From: CAMBDR01 sp046597185
Lineage (GTDB): Bacteria; Pseudomonadota; Gammaproteobacteria; Burkholderiales; Burkholderiaceae_D
NCBI GenBank assembly: GCA_046597185.1
Contig: JBKJLF010000324.1
Location: 1 to 11,493, forward strand
Direction: 5' to 3'
Length of the DNA stretch: 11,493 nucleotides
A model generated the notes under the pieces. It was not told the origin of the DNA. It was given only the letters and a program-made list of their open reading frames with translations, and did not search any database. The translations under genes were made by a program, and so were the position numbers. Below are positions 1 to 6,307 of the stretch, one piece after another. Every line of letters starts with the position of its first letter. Position 1 is the first letter of the stretch.

Positions 1-298
1 AAATGATGCTGATGTCCGAAATATCTTCTTCCACGCCTTCCTGGCGGCTTTCGTAAATCATTTTTGCGCCAATCAGCGTCAATAACCCAAAAGCGACCCA
101 ATGGGTGTAGGCCTCTATCCAACCTAAAACGCTCTTGCCACCCAAATAACCGATGAAGGGCATCAAGGCTTGAAATATTCCAAAGAAAAGCCCTGCTCTT
201 AATGCCAGGTGGGACGTATTTTTCTTCGCCCCCAATCCGATGGAAACTGCAAAAGCGTCCATGCTGAGTGCAACCGCAAGAATGAGTACTTCGATCAT
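1..298 (-). CDS. mntP: Manganese efflux pump MntP (N-terminal part)
   Basis: Reading the reverse strand from an ATG at 298 gives about 99 codons that run off the left edge of the window. The protein begins M-I-E-V-L-I-L-A-V-A-L-S and continues with MDAFAVSIGLGAK, the hallmark first-helix motif of MntP (YebN family), an inner-membrane exporter that protects against Mn(II) excess. Further hydrophobic helices follow (GLFFGIFQALMPFIGYLGG and then HWVAFGLLTLIGAKMIYES), as expected for the six-helix fold. An AAAGGGAAC ribosome-binding site lies just upstream of the ATG on that strand. MntP genes are often controlled by a yybP-ykoY manganese riboswitch or MntR, but I saw no recognisable riboswitch core in the roughly 100 bases upstream. 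The C-terminal half is outside the window, so intactness cannot be judged. Confidence 0.9.
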   Translation of the reverse strand, partial: MIEVLILAVALSMDAFAVSIGLGAKKNTSHLALRAGLFFGIFQALMPFIGYLGGKSVLGWIEAYTHWVAFGLLTLIGAKMIYESRQEGVEEDISDISII

Positions 299-406
299 AT
301 TGTTCCCTTTAAAAATGGTAGGGTAGGTGGCGTTTTCATTTCGACTTAACCAACCAGGCCTTTATCTGCACGTAGGAACTGCTAATCATAATGGATGGCA
401 ATTGAT

Positions 407-969
407 TTATGACGCTGCGGTATTGCAGCCGGTCTTCAAAAGCAGCGGCCTGACAACTTCGGCCATTGCCTTACCAAAAACCAAATGCTGCTCAAGGTCA
501 AGATGCACGCCATCCACGTTGCTTGATGTGACGACGCTGCCAGCATCGAAGAAATGGCAACTGGCTTCTTCGCACACAACCCGGTAGGCGACGGCCAAGC
601 CAACGCACTTCACGTCGCCGCCCTCGAATTTTGGCGCAATAGGCCCTTTCGGTGCTTGAATGGCCGGCGGTGCAACCACCAATATTTGTGGTACGGGCAT
701 ACCAGGCTCAACAGGCGCAGTGCGGATGGCAGCGACGAGCGCACTAATGCCTTGAGATGCGTGCCATGCGTTGTGCTCGTGCATAGACTGAAAGTCGTTG
801 GTTCCGAGCATAAGAACAACCAGCGCAAGTGGTGAGTGAATTTCGATTCTCTGAGCCAACCCGACAAGCCCATTCCGCCCGGCCAGCGTTGTTCGAAATG
901 CAGGCGCTTTCGTGTCGTTGGGATAAGGCCCCAGGACAAAGAATCAGAATTGACTAATATGTGTTGCAT
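407..969 (-). pseudogene. SGNH/GDSL hydrolase (arylesterase-like), internal deletion and frameshift
   Basis: Two reverse-strand frames together make one damaged SGNH hydrolase. The N-terminal frame starts at ATG 969, with AAGGAG on the reverse strand nine bases upstream. It reads MQHILVNSDSLSWGLIP and ends its homology at HFEQRWPG: block I with the nucleophile Ser (SDSLSWG here, usually GDSLTWG). The C-terminal frame resumes at about 880 with GRNGLVGLAQRIEIHSPLAL, followed by VVLMLGTNDFQ (block III, GxND) and later the D-x-x-H motif of block V in DGVHLD, ending at the stop at 407. The family's block II segment (Gly oxyanion, about 35 residues, usually with E-G-LNGRTT) is missing, and the two halves are in different frames. 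The family is secreted or cytoplasmic esterases and lysophospholipases; this copy should be inactive. The frame change and missing block are seen; the family assignment rests on motif recognition. Confidence 0.8.
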
Positions 970-1133
970 GGCACAGTCACTCCTTTTTTGCACCGATTGG
1001 CGGGAACACGTAGCTGATGCCGCACGTCCTGCGCGTGTGGGCCGCTTTTTGATCTTTTTTAGAAATATGCTTAGCCTTGGTTGAAGACAGAACCCAGATC
1101 GGACAACCCCATCAAAGCAGATTAGGAGCCATC

Positions 1134-1737
1134 ATGGAATTCTCTATCCACTTCACCCTCGCAGCATGTTTTGTCACTGCCGCAGCGCAGGCACAACTGA
1201 TCGTATCGACCGGGACACCGGAGGGCACGTATGGTGCCTTGTTTCGCGAACTCAACAGCGAATGTGCGGCCGACTATAAGCTGGTGTTGACCGAATGGCG
1301 TAGCGCGGAAGGTAAGGTATCCAACGGTTCGGTGTTGAATCTGGATAATTTGATCAATAACCGGGCCAATATCGCGTTTTCGCAAATGGATGTGATGCGC
1401 GCTCGCGCCCACTCGGATGAGCGGGTCAACAGCTTGCGGATTGTGTTTCCACTATATGACGCCGAGGTGCATTTTCTGGCCAGCAAACGCGGTAAAAAAG
1501 AAGGCGGTGTGTTTGGCATCGGTGCCAAAACCAGCGTCTTTCGTACCGTGAGTGATTTCCGGGGTAGAACCGTGGGCGCATGGGGCGGTTCCATCGTGAC
1601 CGCTGCCTACATCAACCAAAATGACGAAGCTGGCAGAAACCACAGGCAACCATGCCAAGTGGGCCAGTGTCGCGCCGGAACAAAAGGTCGAGTGGCCGTA
1701 TTTTCAGGTTGGCAGTGTCGCCGTGAAGGGCAAGTAA
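1134..1737 (+). pseudogene. TAXI-family TRAP solute-binding protein, internally deleted and frameshifted
   Basis: An ATG at 1134 with AGGAG at 1124-1128 starts a secreted protein: the first 19 or so residues form a signal peptide ending AAAQAQ. The mature part begins LIVSTGTPEGTYGALFREL, the ligand-binding opening of TAXI-type periplasmic receptors that feed TRAP transporters. The reading is family-like up to GAWGGSIVTAAYINQ (about 1617), then turns to nonsense and stops at 1817. In the +1 frame from 1621 the sequence reads LAETTGNHAKW, then VEWPYFQVGS and a stop at 1735-1737, which resembles the receptor's C-terminal end. The residues that normally lie between (roughly 120 or more, from memory of the family) are missing. 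I see no TRAP permease genes nearby. The lesion could be one deletion, or an in-frame deletion plus a one-base insertion near 1629. The protein is very unlikely to be functional. Confidence 0.78.
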
Positions 1738-1738
1738 A

Positions 1739-2806
1739 TCAGGCACAAATCGCTTCGCAACAGCTAATTTCATCACCCTCGCACAAAGCTTCATTGAGCT
1801 TGACCAAATCACAGTAGACGCTGTATTCAAACCCCTGGCGTGCGCCTTTGCGGTCATCAATCAACAAACCTCGCAAAAAGGCGTAAATGCCATTGGTGGG
1901 TAACAGGCGGTTGATGCGCCGGGTTAATTCCGGCATATCTTTTAAGCGCGGTGCGGCCTGTGCCACTTCGCGCTCATCAAAAGCCGGGATTTTGCCATTA
2001 AAAATGGTTTTGAAGCGCAGCCGGGTTGCCTCATATTCGGCACGCAAATTCGCTTTGCCATATAAATCGAATAGCAACAACCAGCATTGCGGGGTTTTTT
2101 CCTGATCCAGCGCTGCGGCCAAAATACTGATTGCCACTTCGGGTTTATCCAACTCCAACCAAAATTTGGCTTGCGCCAGAGCTGAATTTTGTTCGATCAA
2201 TTCCATCCCCTCCTGATTGACCGGTTCATTGGCCAAGTATTCATCCTCCACGGGTGACTCAACCACTACCACTTCGTATTCAATCGTATCAAAGGCGGCC
2301 GGGAAGGCTGCGCCAAAATTGCGGGGGTACGGTTCGCCTTGCGCACCCAGCGTTTTGGCCAGCGTTTTAGGCAAGGTTTTGGGCAGCGTTTTGGGAACAG
2401 CCAGCACCGAATCCGGCGTCGGTAGCAAGGTGATGGAACGTTCCCAATCAAACACCGTGACTTCTTCGACTTTCTTCTTGCGCCAACGTGGCAGCATCAA
2501 AAGTGGAATCGCCGCCACCCCAATACCCAGCAACAAGGCAATTTTTGGCAACCAGTCTGGTGCCGGCTGGGTCTGGGGCTGGGTCTGCCCACCCGACACC
2601 GTGGGATCAATTTTTTCAGACTGCATCAAGGCCAGACGTTGCATCCGCTCCGCTTCCAAGGCTTGAATCCGTGCTTCGATTTGTGCTTTGGTCAAATTTT
2701 GCGCAGCATCTTTCAACTGGTTTTGCAGCGCCCAAGGCGCGCTGGCGGCCGTTAAAATACTGACGACAAAACCGATTTGAATAATTTTCTTCAGGGCAAT
2801 AAACAT
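1739..2806 (-). CDS. FimV/TPR-like membrane-anchored protein, function unknown
   Basis: This 355-residue reverse-strand gene starts at ATG 2806 behind an AGAGGAAGC ribosome-binding site. Residues 8-27 form an N-terminal hydrophobic segment or signal peptide, and residues 30-62 are helical with coiled-coil character (KDAAQNLTKAQIEARIQALE). A Gln/Pro linker leads to a second membrane helix at about 88-107, closed by positive residues RWRKKK. Residues 138-153 hold four PKTL/AKTL repeats. The C-terminal domain (about 205-340) looks like the TPR-like cytoplasmic domain of FimV-type proteins: ALAQAKFWLELDKPEVAISIL, then CWLLLFDLYGKANLRAEYEATRLRF. This suggests a scaffold protein, possibly tied to polar or pilus assembly, but no pilus genes are visible. 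Its stop lies one base from the end of the convergent TAXI relic. The Cys-rich tail (last 14 residues) looks unlike the rest and may be an altered end. Confidence 0.7.
   Translation of the reverse strand: MFIALKKIIQIGFVVSILTAASAPWALQNQLKDAAQNLTKAQIEARIQALEAERMQRLALMQSEKIDPTVSGGQTQPQTQPAPDWLPKIALLLGIGVAAIPLLMLPRWRKKKVEEVTVFDWERSITLLPTPDSVLAVPKTLPKTLPKTLAKTLGAQGEPYPRNFGAAFPAAFDTIEYEVVVVESPVEDEYLANEPVNQEGMELIEQNSALAQAKFWLELDKPEVAISILAAALDQEKTPQCWLLLFDLYGKANLRAEYEATRLRFKTIFNGKIPAFDEREVAQAAPRLKDMPELTRRINRLLPTNGIYAFLRGLLIDDRKGARQGFEYSVYCDLVKLNEALCEGDEISCCEAICA
2343..2394 (-). repeat. Short tandem repeat encoding (P/A)KTL units
   Basis: Within the FimV-like gene, roughly 12-base units containing GTTTTGG or GTTTTAGG on the + strand recur four times and encode PKTL-PKTL-PKTL-AKTL. 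Copy number changes would keep the reading frame. The repeat sits in the linker between the membrane helix and the TPR-like domain. Boundaries are approximate. Confidence 0.6.
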
Positions 2807-3253
2807 GATCGCTTCCTCTTTTTTTTATCTCATTGCCGCAAATGTGCGGTGGATTTGCTGTTTTCACTCGCTGCCACGCATCAATTTGCCTTGCCATGGA
2901 TACACAATAATAGGTCTGCAGGGGTGTTTCTAACACAGATAATGACATGCCATAACACCGCATAACACCCCAAGCTGCACACCGCACGGCGAGTCACTTT
3001 TAGGCTCCCGTCTTATCAATCGGTGTATTTGCCGAGCAATAGCCTGCTTCAGCAAAATCATATCAAAATTGCCTTATATCATCATTCCACAAGGTAATTT
3101 AAAATACATTAAGGAAATATTTCATTGTGGAAAAGATACCGCGCCAGATTTTATTTTTGCCGGATAAGGCAAAAAAACAACACCGATCAAAGATATCAGA
3201 CTGCGCCAGCGCATGTTAGAATTTCCCACGACATTCATTCAAAGAGCCATGCC
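2807..3253. other. 447-bp intergenic region between divergent genes
   Basis: This gap separates the FimV-like gene (leftward) from the YciI-like gene (rightward), so it should hold promoters for both. I see one 8-base inverted repeat, GGGGTGTT at 2921-2928 with AACACCCC at 2964-2971, and a local repeat of ATAACACC (2951-2970). An AT-rich stretch at 3060-3120 is a plausible promoter zone for the rightward gene, but no convincing -35/-10 pair stood out. No coding signal or RNA gene was recognised. Confidence 0.5.
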
Positions 3254-3772
3254 ATGAAATTCAAGTCCACTTTATTCACCACAGCCATGCTGTTTTCATG
3301 TTTTACGAATCTGGCAGATGCACAAAGCAGCGCACAAAGCAGCGCACAAAGCAGCACATCAAGCAGCACCGCCCCACCGGCCAAATCGAAATTTGATGCC
3401 GAACTGGCCAAAACCGTGGGGGCGGATGAAATCGGCATGAAAGCCTATATTTTTGTTCTCCTGAAAACCGGCCCAAATAAAATGCCGGCAGGGCCGGAAC
3501 GCGATGAGATGTTTAAAGGCCATTTCGCCAATATCAAACGCATGGCGGATGAAGGCAAATTGGCCGTGGCTGGCCCGCTGGATGGGGTCGATGGCTGGCG
3601 CGGGCTGTTTGTTTTGGCCACCACCGATATGGAGGAAGCAAAAAAACTGATGGCTGCTGATCCCGTCATCACAAAAGGTGAAATGATCGCCGAATACCAC
3701 AAATTTTATGGCTCCGCCGCCTTGATGCTGGTGCCGGAAGGGCATCAAAAAGTCGCCAAGAAAAGTTTTTGA
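3254..3772 (+). CDS. Exported YciI-like domain protein
   Basis: The chosen ATG at 3254 is the one followed by a clear signal peptide, although its ribosome-binding site is weak; the frame extends further upstream without a good start. The 172-residue product has a signal peptide of about 23 residues (positive MKFK, hydrophobic core, cleavage after LADA) and then a low-complexity linker AQSSAQSSAQSSTSSS (about 27-42). Residues 62-160 form a YciI-like ferredoxin-fold domain: KAYIFVLLKTG, then GHFANIKRMADEGKLAVAGPL. The YciI active-site pair of a His and an Asp nine residues later is present (His90, Asp99). YciI-family proteins are mostly small cytoplasmic putative enzymes, so an exported version is less usual. 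A terminator follows at 3944-3972, consistent with a single-gene transcript. The specific reaction is unknown. Confidence 0.8.
   Translation: MKFKSTLFTTAMLFSCFTNLADAQSSAQSSAQSSTSSSTAPPAKSKFDAELAKTVGADEIGMKAYIFVLLKTGPNKMPAGPERDEMFKGHFANIKRMADEGKLAVAGPLDGVDGWRGLFVLATTDMEEAKKLMAADPVITKGEMIAEYHKFYGSAALMLVPEGHQKVAKKSF
3320..3367 (+). repeat. 12-bp tandem repeat (GCACAAAGCAGC x3 plus a degenerate copy)
   Basis: Three exact copies of GCACAAAGCAGC lie at 3320-3331, 3332-3343 and 3344-3355, followed by a degenerate fourth, ACATCAAGCAGC, at 3356-3367. They encode the AQSS linker just after the signal peptide of the YciI-like protein. Because the unit is 12 bases, slippage would change linker length by four residues without a frameshift. 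Confidence 0.9.
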
Positions 3773-3824
3773 AAAGAAAGATATTCACGATGGAAATATC
3801 TGACATCTGAATTAAAAATTGGAC

Positions 3825-3921
3825 GAATATTGGGTGCATGGGCATAATGCTGCCTGTCTCCTCTATTTCCTTGGAGGAGAATATTGGGTGCATGGGCATA
3901 ATGCTGCCTGTCTCCTCTATT
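3825..3921. repeat. 43-bp direct repeat, two exact copies 54 bp apart
   Basis: Copy 1 (3825-3867) and copy 2 (3879-3921) are identical over 43 bases. Each starts GAATATTGGGTGCATGGGCA and ends TGCCTGTCTCCTCTATT. The 11 bases after copy 1 (TCCTTGGAGGA) reappear after copy 2 in inverted form (TCCTCCAAGGA, preceded by C). The block lies after the YciI-like gene and before its terminator. Open frames through it come from the repeat and show no protein-like character. Confidence 0.95.
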
Positions 3922-3939
3922 CTCCTCCAAGGAAATAGA
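3862..3939. repeat. Perfect 22-bp inverted repeat with 34-nt loop
   Basis: Bases 3862-3883 are the exact reverse complement of 3918-3939. The arms begin TCTATTTCCTTGGAGG and TATTCTCCTCCAAGG respectively, and the enclosed 34 bases (3884-3917) are most of the second direct-repeat copy. In RNA this would form a long stable hairpin immediately before the terminator; in DNA the arms could support inversion of the loop. Confidence 0.93.
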
Positions 3940-3943
3940 TTTC

Positions 3944-3972
3944 AAGCCCACCCACCTGGTGGGCTTTTTTTT
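3944..3972 (+). terminator. Intrinsic terminator after the YciI-like gene
   Basis: The stem AAGCCCACC (3944-3952) pairs with GGTGGGCTT (3958-3966) around loop CACCT, followed by an unbroken run of eight T (3965-3972). This is a textbook Rho-independent terminator for rightward transcripts, and it isolates the CoA transferase gene downstream. Confidence 0.93.
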
Positions 3973-4099
3973 GCCCCGCGCGTGCTCACTCGGCACCTGC
4001 ACCGCCTGGAATACAGCCAAGCCTGGAAGTGCTTGGTTCGGTGCCCGGTTCAGCGCCTGATTCAGCAAGCCATTTTGACAGCAATCACAGGAGAAAATC

Positions 4100-5518
4100 A
4101 TGTCCACCGAAAAAATCTTACAATCCTTGTGGCAAATCGGCGCGGGCGCGCCGTCTGCACTGGCGCAAGTCGCCTTCACTGGCAACACGCAACAACTGCC
4201 TTCCACCTTTCACATCGGGCAACTGGCGTCGGCCAGTATCGCCGCGCAAGCCTTGGCGGCGGCGGAAATTGCGCTGTTGCGCGGCGGCCAGCACCAAACC
4301 ATTAAAATTAATCATCGTCATGCGCTGGCCATGTTTCGCAGCGACCGCTACCTCACCATCAATGGCCAGGCTGCCGCCGACCCATGGAGTAAGATTGCAG
4401 GCTACTATCAGGCGGGTGACGGGCGCTGGATACAACTGCACACCAATTTCGATCATCATCGCGATGGGGTGCTGGCCATCTTGCAATGTGCCGATGATAA
4501 AGCCCAGGTGGCCCAAGCCATTCGAGCATGGAATGCAGCAGAACTGGAAAACGCCCTGGCCGATGCCAATATGTGTGCCGCCATGATACGCACCCAGGAC
4601 GAATGGCGCGCCCACCCGCAAGCGCAGGCGATTGCACACTTGCCCCTGTTTGAAATTGAACGCATTGGCGATGACCCCGCCATGTCGGTGAATGCACACC
4701 AAAGCACGGCCGGCACCTCGCCCCGCCCGCTGGATGGCGTGCGTGTGCTAGACCTCTCACGCGTGATCGCCGCGCCCGTAGGTGCGCGCACGCTGGCGCA
4801 ACACGGGGCCGATGTGCTGGCCATCAGCGCCGCGCATTTGCCCAATATTGAATCGCTGGTGATGGATACCGGACGCGGCAAGCGCTCGGCCCACCTGGAT
4901 TTGCGCAGTACTGAAGGCCGCCAGAATTTGCAGCAACTGGTGGCGGGTGCCGATGTGTTTTTGCAAGCTTACCGCCCCGGAGCACTGAACCTGCATGGTT
5001 TTTCCGCCGAAGAACTGTGCCAGCGCCACCCCGGATTAATTTACGTCAGTTTATCGGCCTGGGGCCACCTCGGCCCGTGGGCGCAGCGGCGCGGATTTGA
5101 TAGTCTGGTGCAATCGGCCAGCGGCATTGCCCATGAAGAAGGCGTGGCGGCCAACTTGGCCGAGCCCGGCAAACTGCCGTTTCAGGCGCTCGATCATGCC
5201 ACCGGTTATTTGATTGCGTATGCCACCATGCTGGCACTGGCGCGGCGCGCGCGCGAGGGTGGCAGCTACCATATCCGCCTGTCACTGGCGCAAACCGGGC
5301 AATATCTGCAAAACATGGGGCGCTGCGGCTTGCATGAGCATGCCAGCGAACTGAGTAGCGCCGAAGTAGCTGGCTTTGTGCAATCCTCCGCTTCACCCTG
5401 GGGCCAGATGCAAGCGATTGCACCGGTCGAAGCGATGAGTGCCACACCCGCCTTTTTTGCCACGGCGAGATCAAAATTGGGCGGCGATACCGTGAACCCG
5501 GCATTTCCGGGATGGTAA
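4100..5518 (+). CDS. CaiB/BaiF (family III) CoA transferase with permuted halves
   Basis: The 472-residue protein starts at ATG 4100 behind AGGAG at 4089-4093. Family III CoA transferases move CoA between carboxylic acids through an Asp-linked acyl anhydride. The usual N-terminal signature appears only from residue 209 (RPLDGVRVLDLSRVIAAPVG, then LAQHGADVL), followed by GRGKRSAHLDL (258-268), DVFLQAYRPGAL (285-296) and GFDSLVQSASGI (332-343). The likely catalytic Asp is Asp365 in QALDHATGY. The first 195 residues resemble the segment that is C-terminal in standard members: GYYQAGDGRWIQLHTNF at 101-117, and MCAAMIRTQDEW with AHPQ at about 158-174. I recall CoA transferases of this long layout from other Burkholderiales, so it is a recognised variant, not a broken gene. 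Substrate is unknown. It appears to be transcribed alone from the 3973-4099 region. Confidence 0.88.
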   Translation: MSTEKILQSLWQIGAGAPSALAQVAFTGNTQQLPSTFHIGQLASASIAAQALAAAEIALLRGGQHQTIKINHRHALAMFRSDRYLTINGQAAADPWSKIAGYYQAGDGRWIQLHTNFDHHRDGVLAILQCADDKAQVAQAIRAWNAAELENALADANMCAAMIRTQDEWRAHPQAQAIAHLPLFEIERIGDDPAMSVNAHQSTAGTSPRPLDGVRVLDLSRVIAAPVGARTLAQHGADVLAISAAHLPNIESLVMDTGRGKRSAHLDLRSTEGRQNLQQLVAGADVFLQAYRPGALNLHGFSAEELCQRHPGLIYVSLSAWGHLGPWAQRRGFDSLVQSASGIAHEEGVAANLAEPGKLPFQALDHATGYLIAYATMLALARRAREGGSYHIRLSLAQTGQYLQNMGRCGLHEHASELSSAEVAGFVQSSASPWGQMQAIAPVEAMSATPAFFATARSKLGGDTVNPAFPGW

Positions 5519-5650
5519 CAACAGGCAATAAAGTAAGACTCCATCCTTTTTCTCGCTATCGCTCCAATTTTATTAATACCAATAATTCATTGTGTTTTCT
5601 CAAATTGTTACTTGCCCCGTGAAAAAAAGCGCACTACCATTAGCTTTCGT

Positions 5651-5681
5651 TTGAAAGTACCAGTAACGATGCTTGCATTAT
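5651..5681 (+). promoter_or_regulatory. Possible promoter for the DUF1843/radical SAM cassette
   Basis: TTGAAA at 5651-5656 and CATTAT at 5676-5681 resemble -35 and -10 boxes, but the 19-base spacing is slightly long and the -10 box is a weak match. It is the best candidate I see in the 230-base gap before the first substrate gene. It overlaps the inverted repeat at 5664-5699, which could act as its operator. Confidence 0.3.
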
Positions 5682-5699
5682 TGCCAGTGAGCATCGTTA
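5664..5699. repeat. 10-bp perfect inverted repeat upstream of the DUF1843 cassette
   Basis: TAACGATGCT (5664-5673) is the exact reverse complement of AGCATCGTTA (5690-5699), with 16 bases between. It lies 50 bases before the first cassette gene. It may be an operator, or a hairpin in the 5' leader. No T-run follows, so it is not an intrinsic terminator. Confidence 0.75.
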
Positions 5700-5748
5700 T
5701 CGATTTCGCCGACACTTTTATCGCATGCAAGCCAACCAGGAGCGCACA

Positions 5749-6213
5749 ATGACTACCAAAAAACACCACCCACCGATTATCCCGATGTACGCCGTTGCGA
5801 TGAGCGAAGCCATTGCCAGTGGCGATGCCGCCAAAATGGCGGCCGCACGCAATGATGCCTTTGCCTATATGGCGTCGGCCGCCGAGGTTGCCCAGCTGCT
5901 GCCTGAACTGGAAAAAGCGATTCAAGCCAAGGGCGGTATTATTCGCCCACTGTATGGCGTCACGATTCAGGATGCCAAGGCACGCGGTGATACGGCAGAA
6001 TTGGCCAGTATCAAGGGAGAACTCGATGCCTATGCCAGCCTGCTTGCGACCAGCAACCCCGTGGCCATTGGCAACGGAAACGCCACCCACCCGCCCGTAA
6101 CCCCTTATGGTGTCGCGATTCAGGACGCCAAGGCACGCGGCGACGACGCCGAAGTGAAACGCCTCACCGCTGTGGCCGAAGGCTTGCTGGCGCAACTTAA
6201 CGCGACCAAATAA
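5749..6213 (+). CDS. DUF1843 repeat protein, three units; likely radical SAM substrate
   Basis: The start ATG 5749 has AGGAG at 5738-5742. The 154-residue protein has no signal peptide or membrane segment and is built of DUF1843-type units. Each unit opens with X-Tyr-(Ala/Gly)-Val and carries a Gly-Asp: Tyr14/Asp26 (MYAVAM, then SGDAAKM), Tyr69/Asp81 (LYGVTIQDAKARGDTAEL) and Tyr120/Asp132 (PYGVAIQDAKARGDDAEV). Tyr to Asp is exactly 12 residues in all three. Unit 1 is followed by a helical stretch ending AIQAKGG. Residues 1-105 align without gaps to the protein at 7865, and unit 3 is an extra copy most like unit 2. The next gene is a radical SAM/SPASM enzyme, and DUF1843 ('GDL motif') proteins are, to my knowledge, recurrent partners of such maturases. 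A role as modified substrate is inferred. There is no double-Gly leader or visible core peptide of the classical RiPP kind. Confidence 0.85.
   Translation: MTTKKHHPPIIPMYAVAMSEAIASGDAAKMAAARNDAFAYMASAAEVAQLLPELEKAIQAKGGIIRPLYGVTIQDAKARGDTAELASIKGELDAYASLLATSNPVAIGNGNATHPPVTPYGVAIQDAKARGDDAEVKRLTAVAEGLLAQLNATK
5953..6153 (+). repeat. Internal repeat units 2 and 3 of the DUF1843 protein
   Basis: The 48 bases at 5953-6000 and at 6106-6153 agree at 39 positions and encode YGVTIQDAKARGDTAE and YGVAIQDAKARGDDAE. The DNA-level similarity points to a fairly recent internal duplication that gave this protein one unit more than its partner at 7865. Confidence 0.85.
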
Positions 6214-6276
6214 GGTATCCCATAGCGCTGATCAATCGTCCCAACCACCAGCAGCGCCGCTATCTTTACGGATACC
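6214..6276. repeat. 7-bp inverted repeat between first substrate gene and maturase
   Basis: GGTATCC (6214-6220), right after the stop codon, is complementary to GGATACC (6270-6276), about 30 bases before the maturase start. The 49-base loop makes it weak. It could shape the mRNA between substrate and enzyme genes, or be chance. Confidence 0.35.
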
Positions 6277-6307
6277 AGCCTGCTGGCATCTGCCACCGGA
6301 GTCAACT

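Noticed and set aside
299..406. Possible yybP-ykoY manganese riboswitch upstream of mntP
   Set aside because: The region has no recognisable conserved core of that riboswitch on the reverse strand, only a ribosome-binding site and a pyrimidine-rich ACCTACCCTACC stretch.
3779..3801. Inverted repeat AGATATT/AATATCT after the YciI-like stop codon
   Set aside because: Short, AT-rich and with a 9-base loop; weak as a structure and easily expected by chance.
3825..3939. CRISPR array
   Set aside because: Only two repeat copies with an 11-bp interval that is an inverted partner of the next segment, and no cas genes; the structure is a direct/inverted repeat block.
3838..4305. Open reading frames across the repeat block, both strands
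   Set aside because: The translations simply repeat the DNA repeat (for example MGIMLPVSSI twice), cross a strong terminator, and run into the CoA transferase gene in the wrong frame.
4118..4702. Long reverse-strand open frame inside the CoA transferase gene
   Set aside because: A shadow frame of a clearly conserved forward gene; its translation shows no family motifs.
5519..5650. Intrinsic terminator after the CoA transferase
   Set aside because: I found no GC-rich stem followed by a T-run; only AT-rich sequence and a small CTTTC/GAAAG repeat at 5644-5657.
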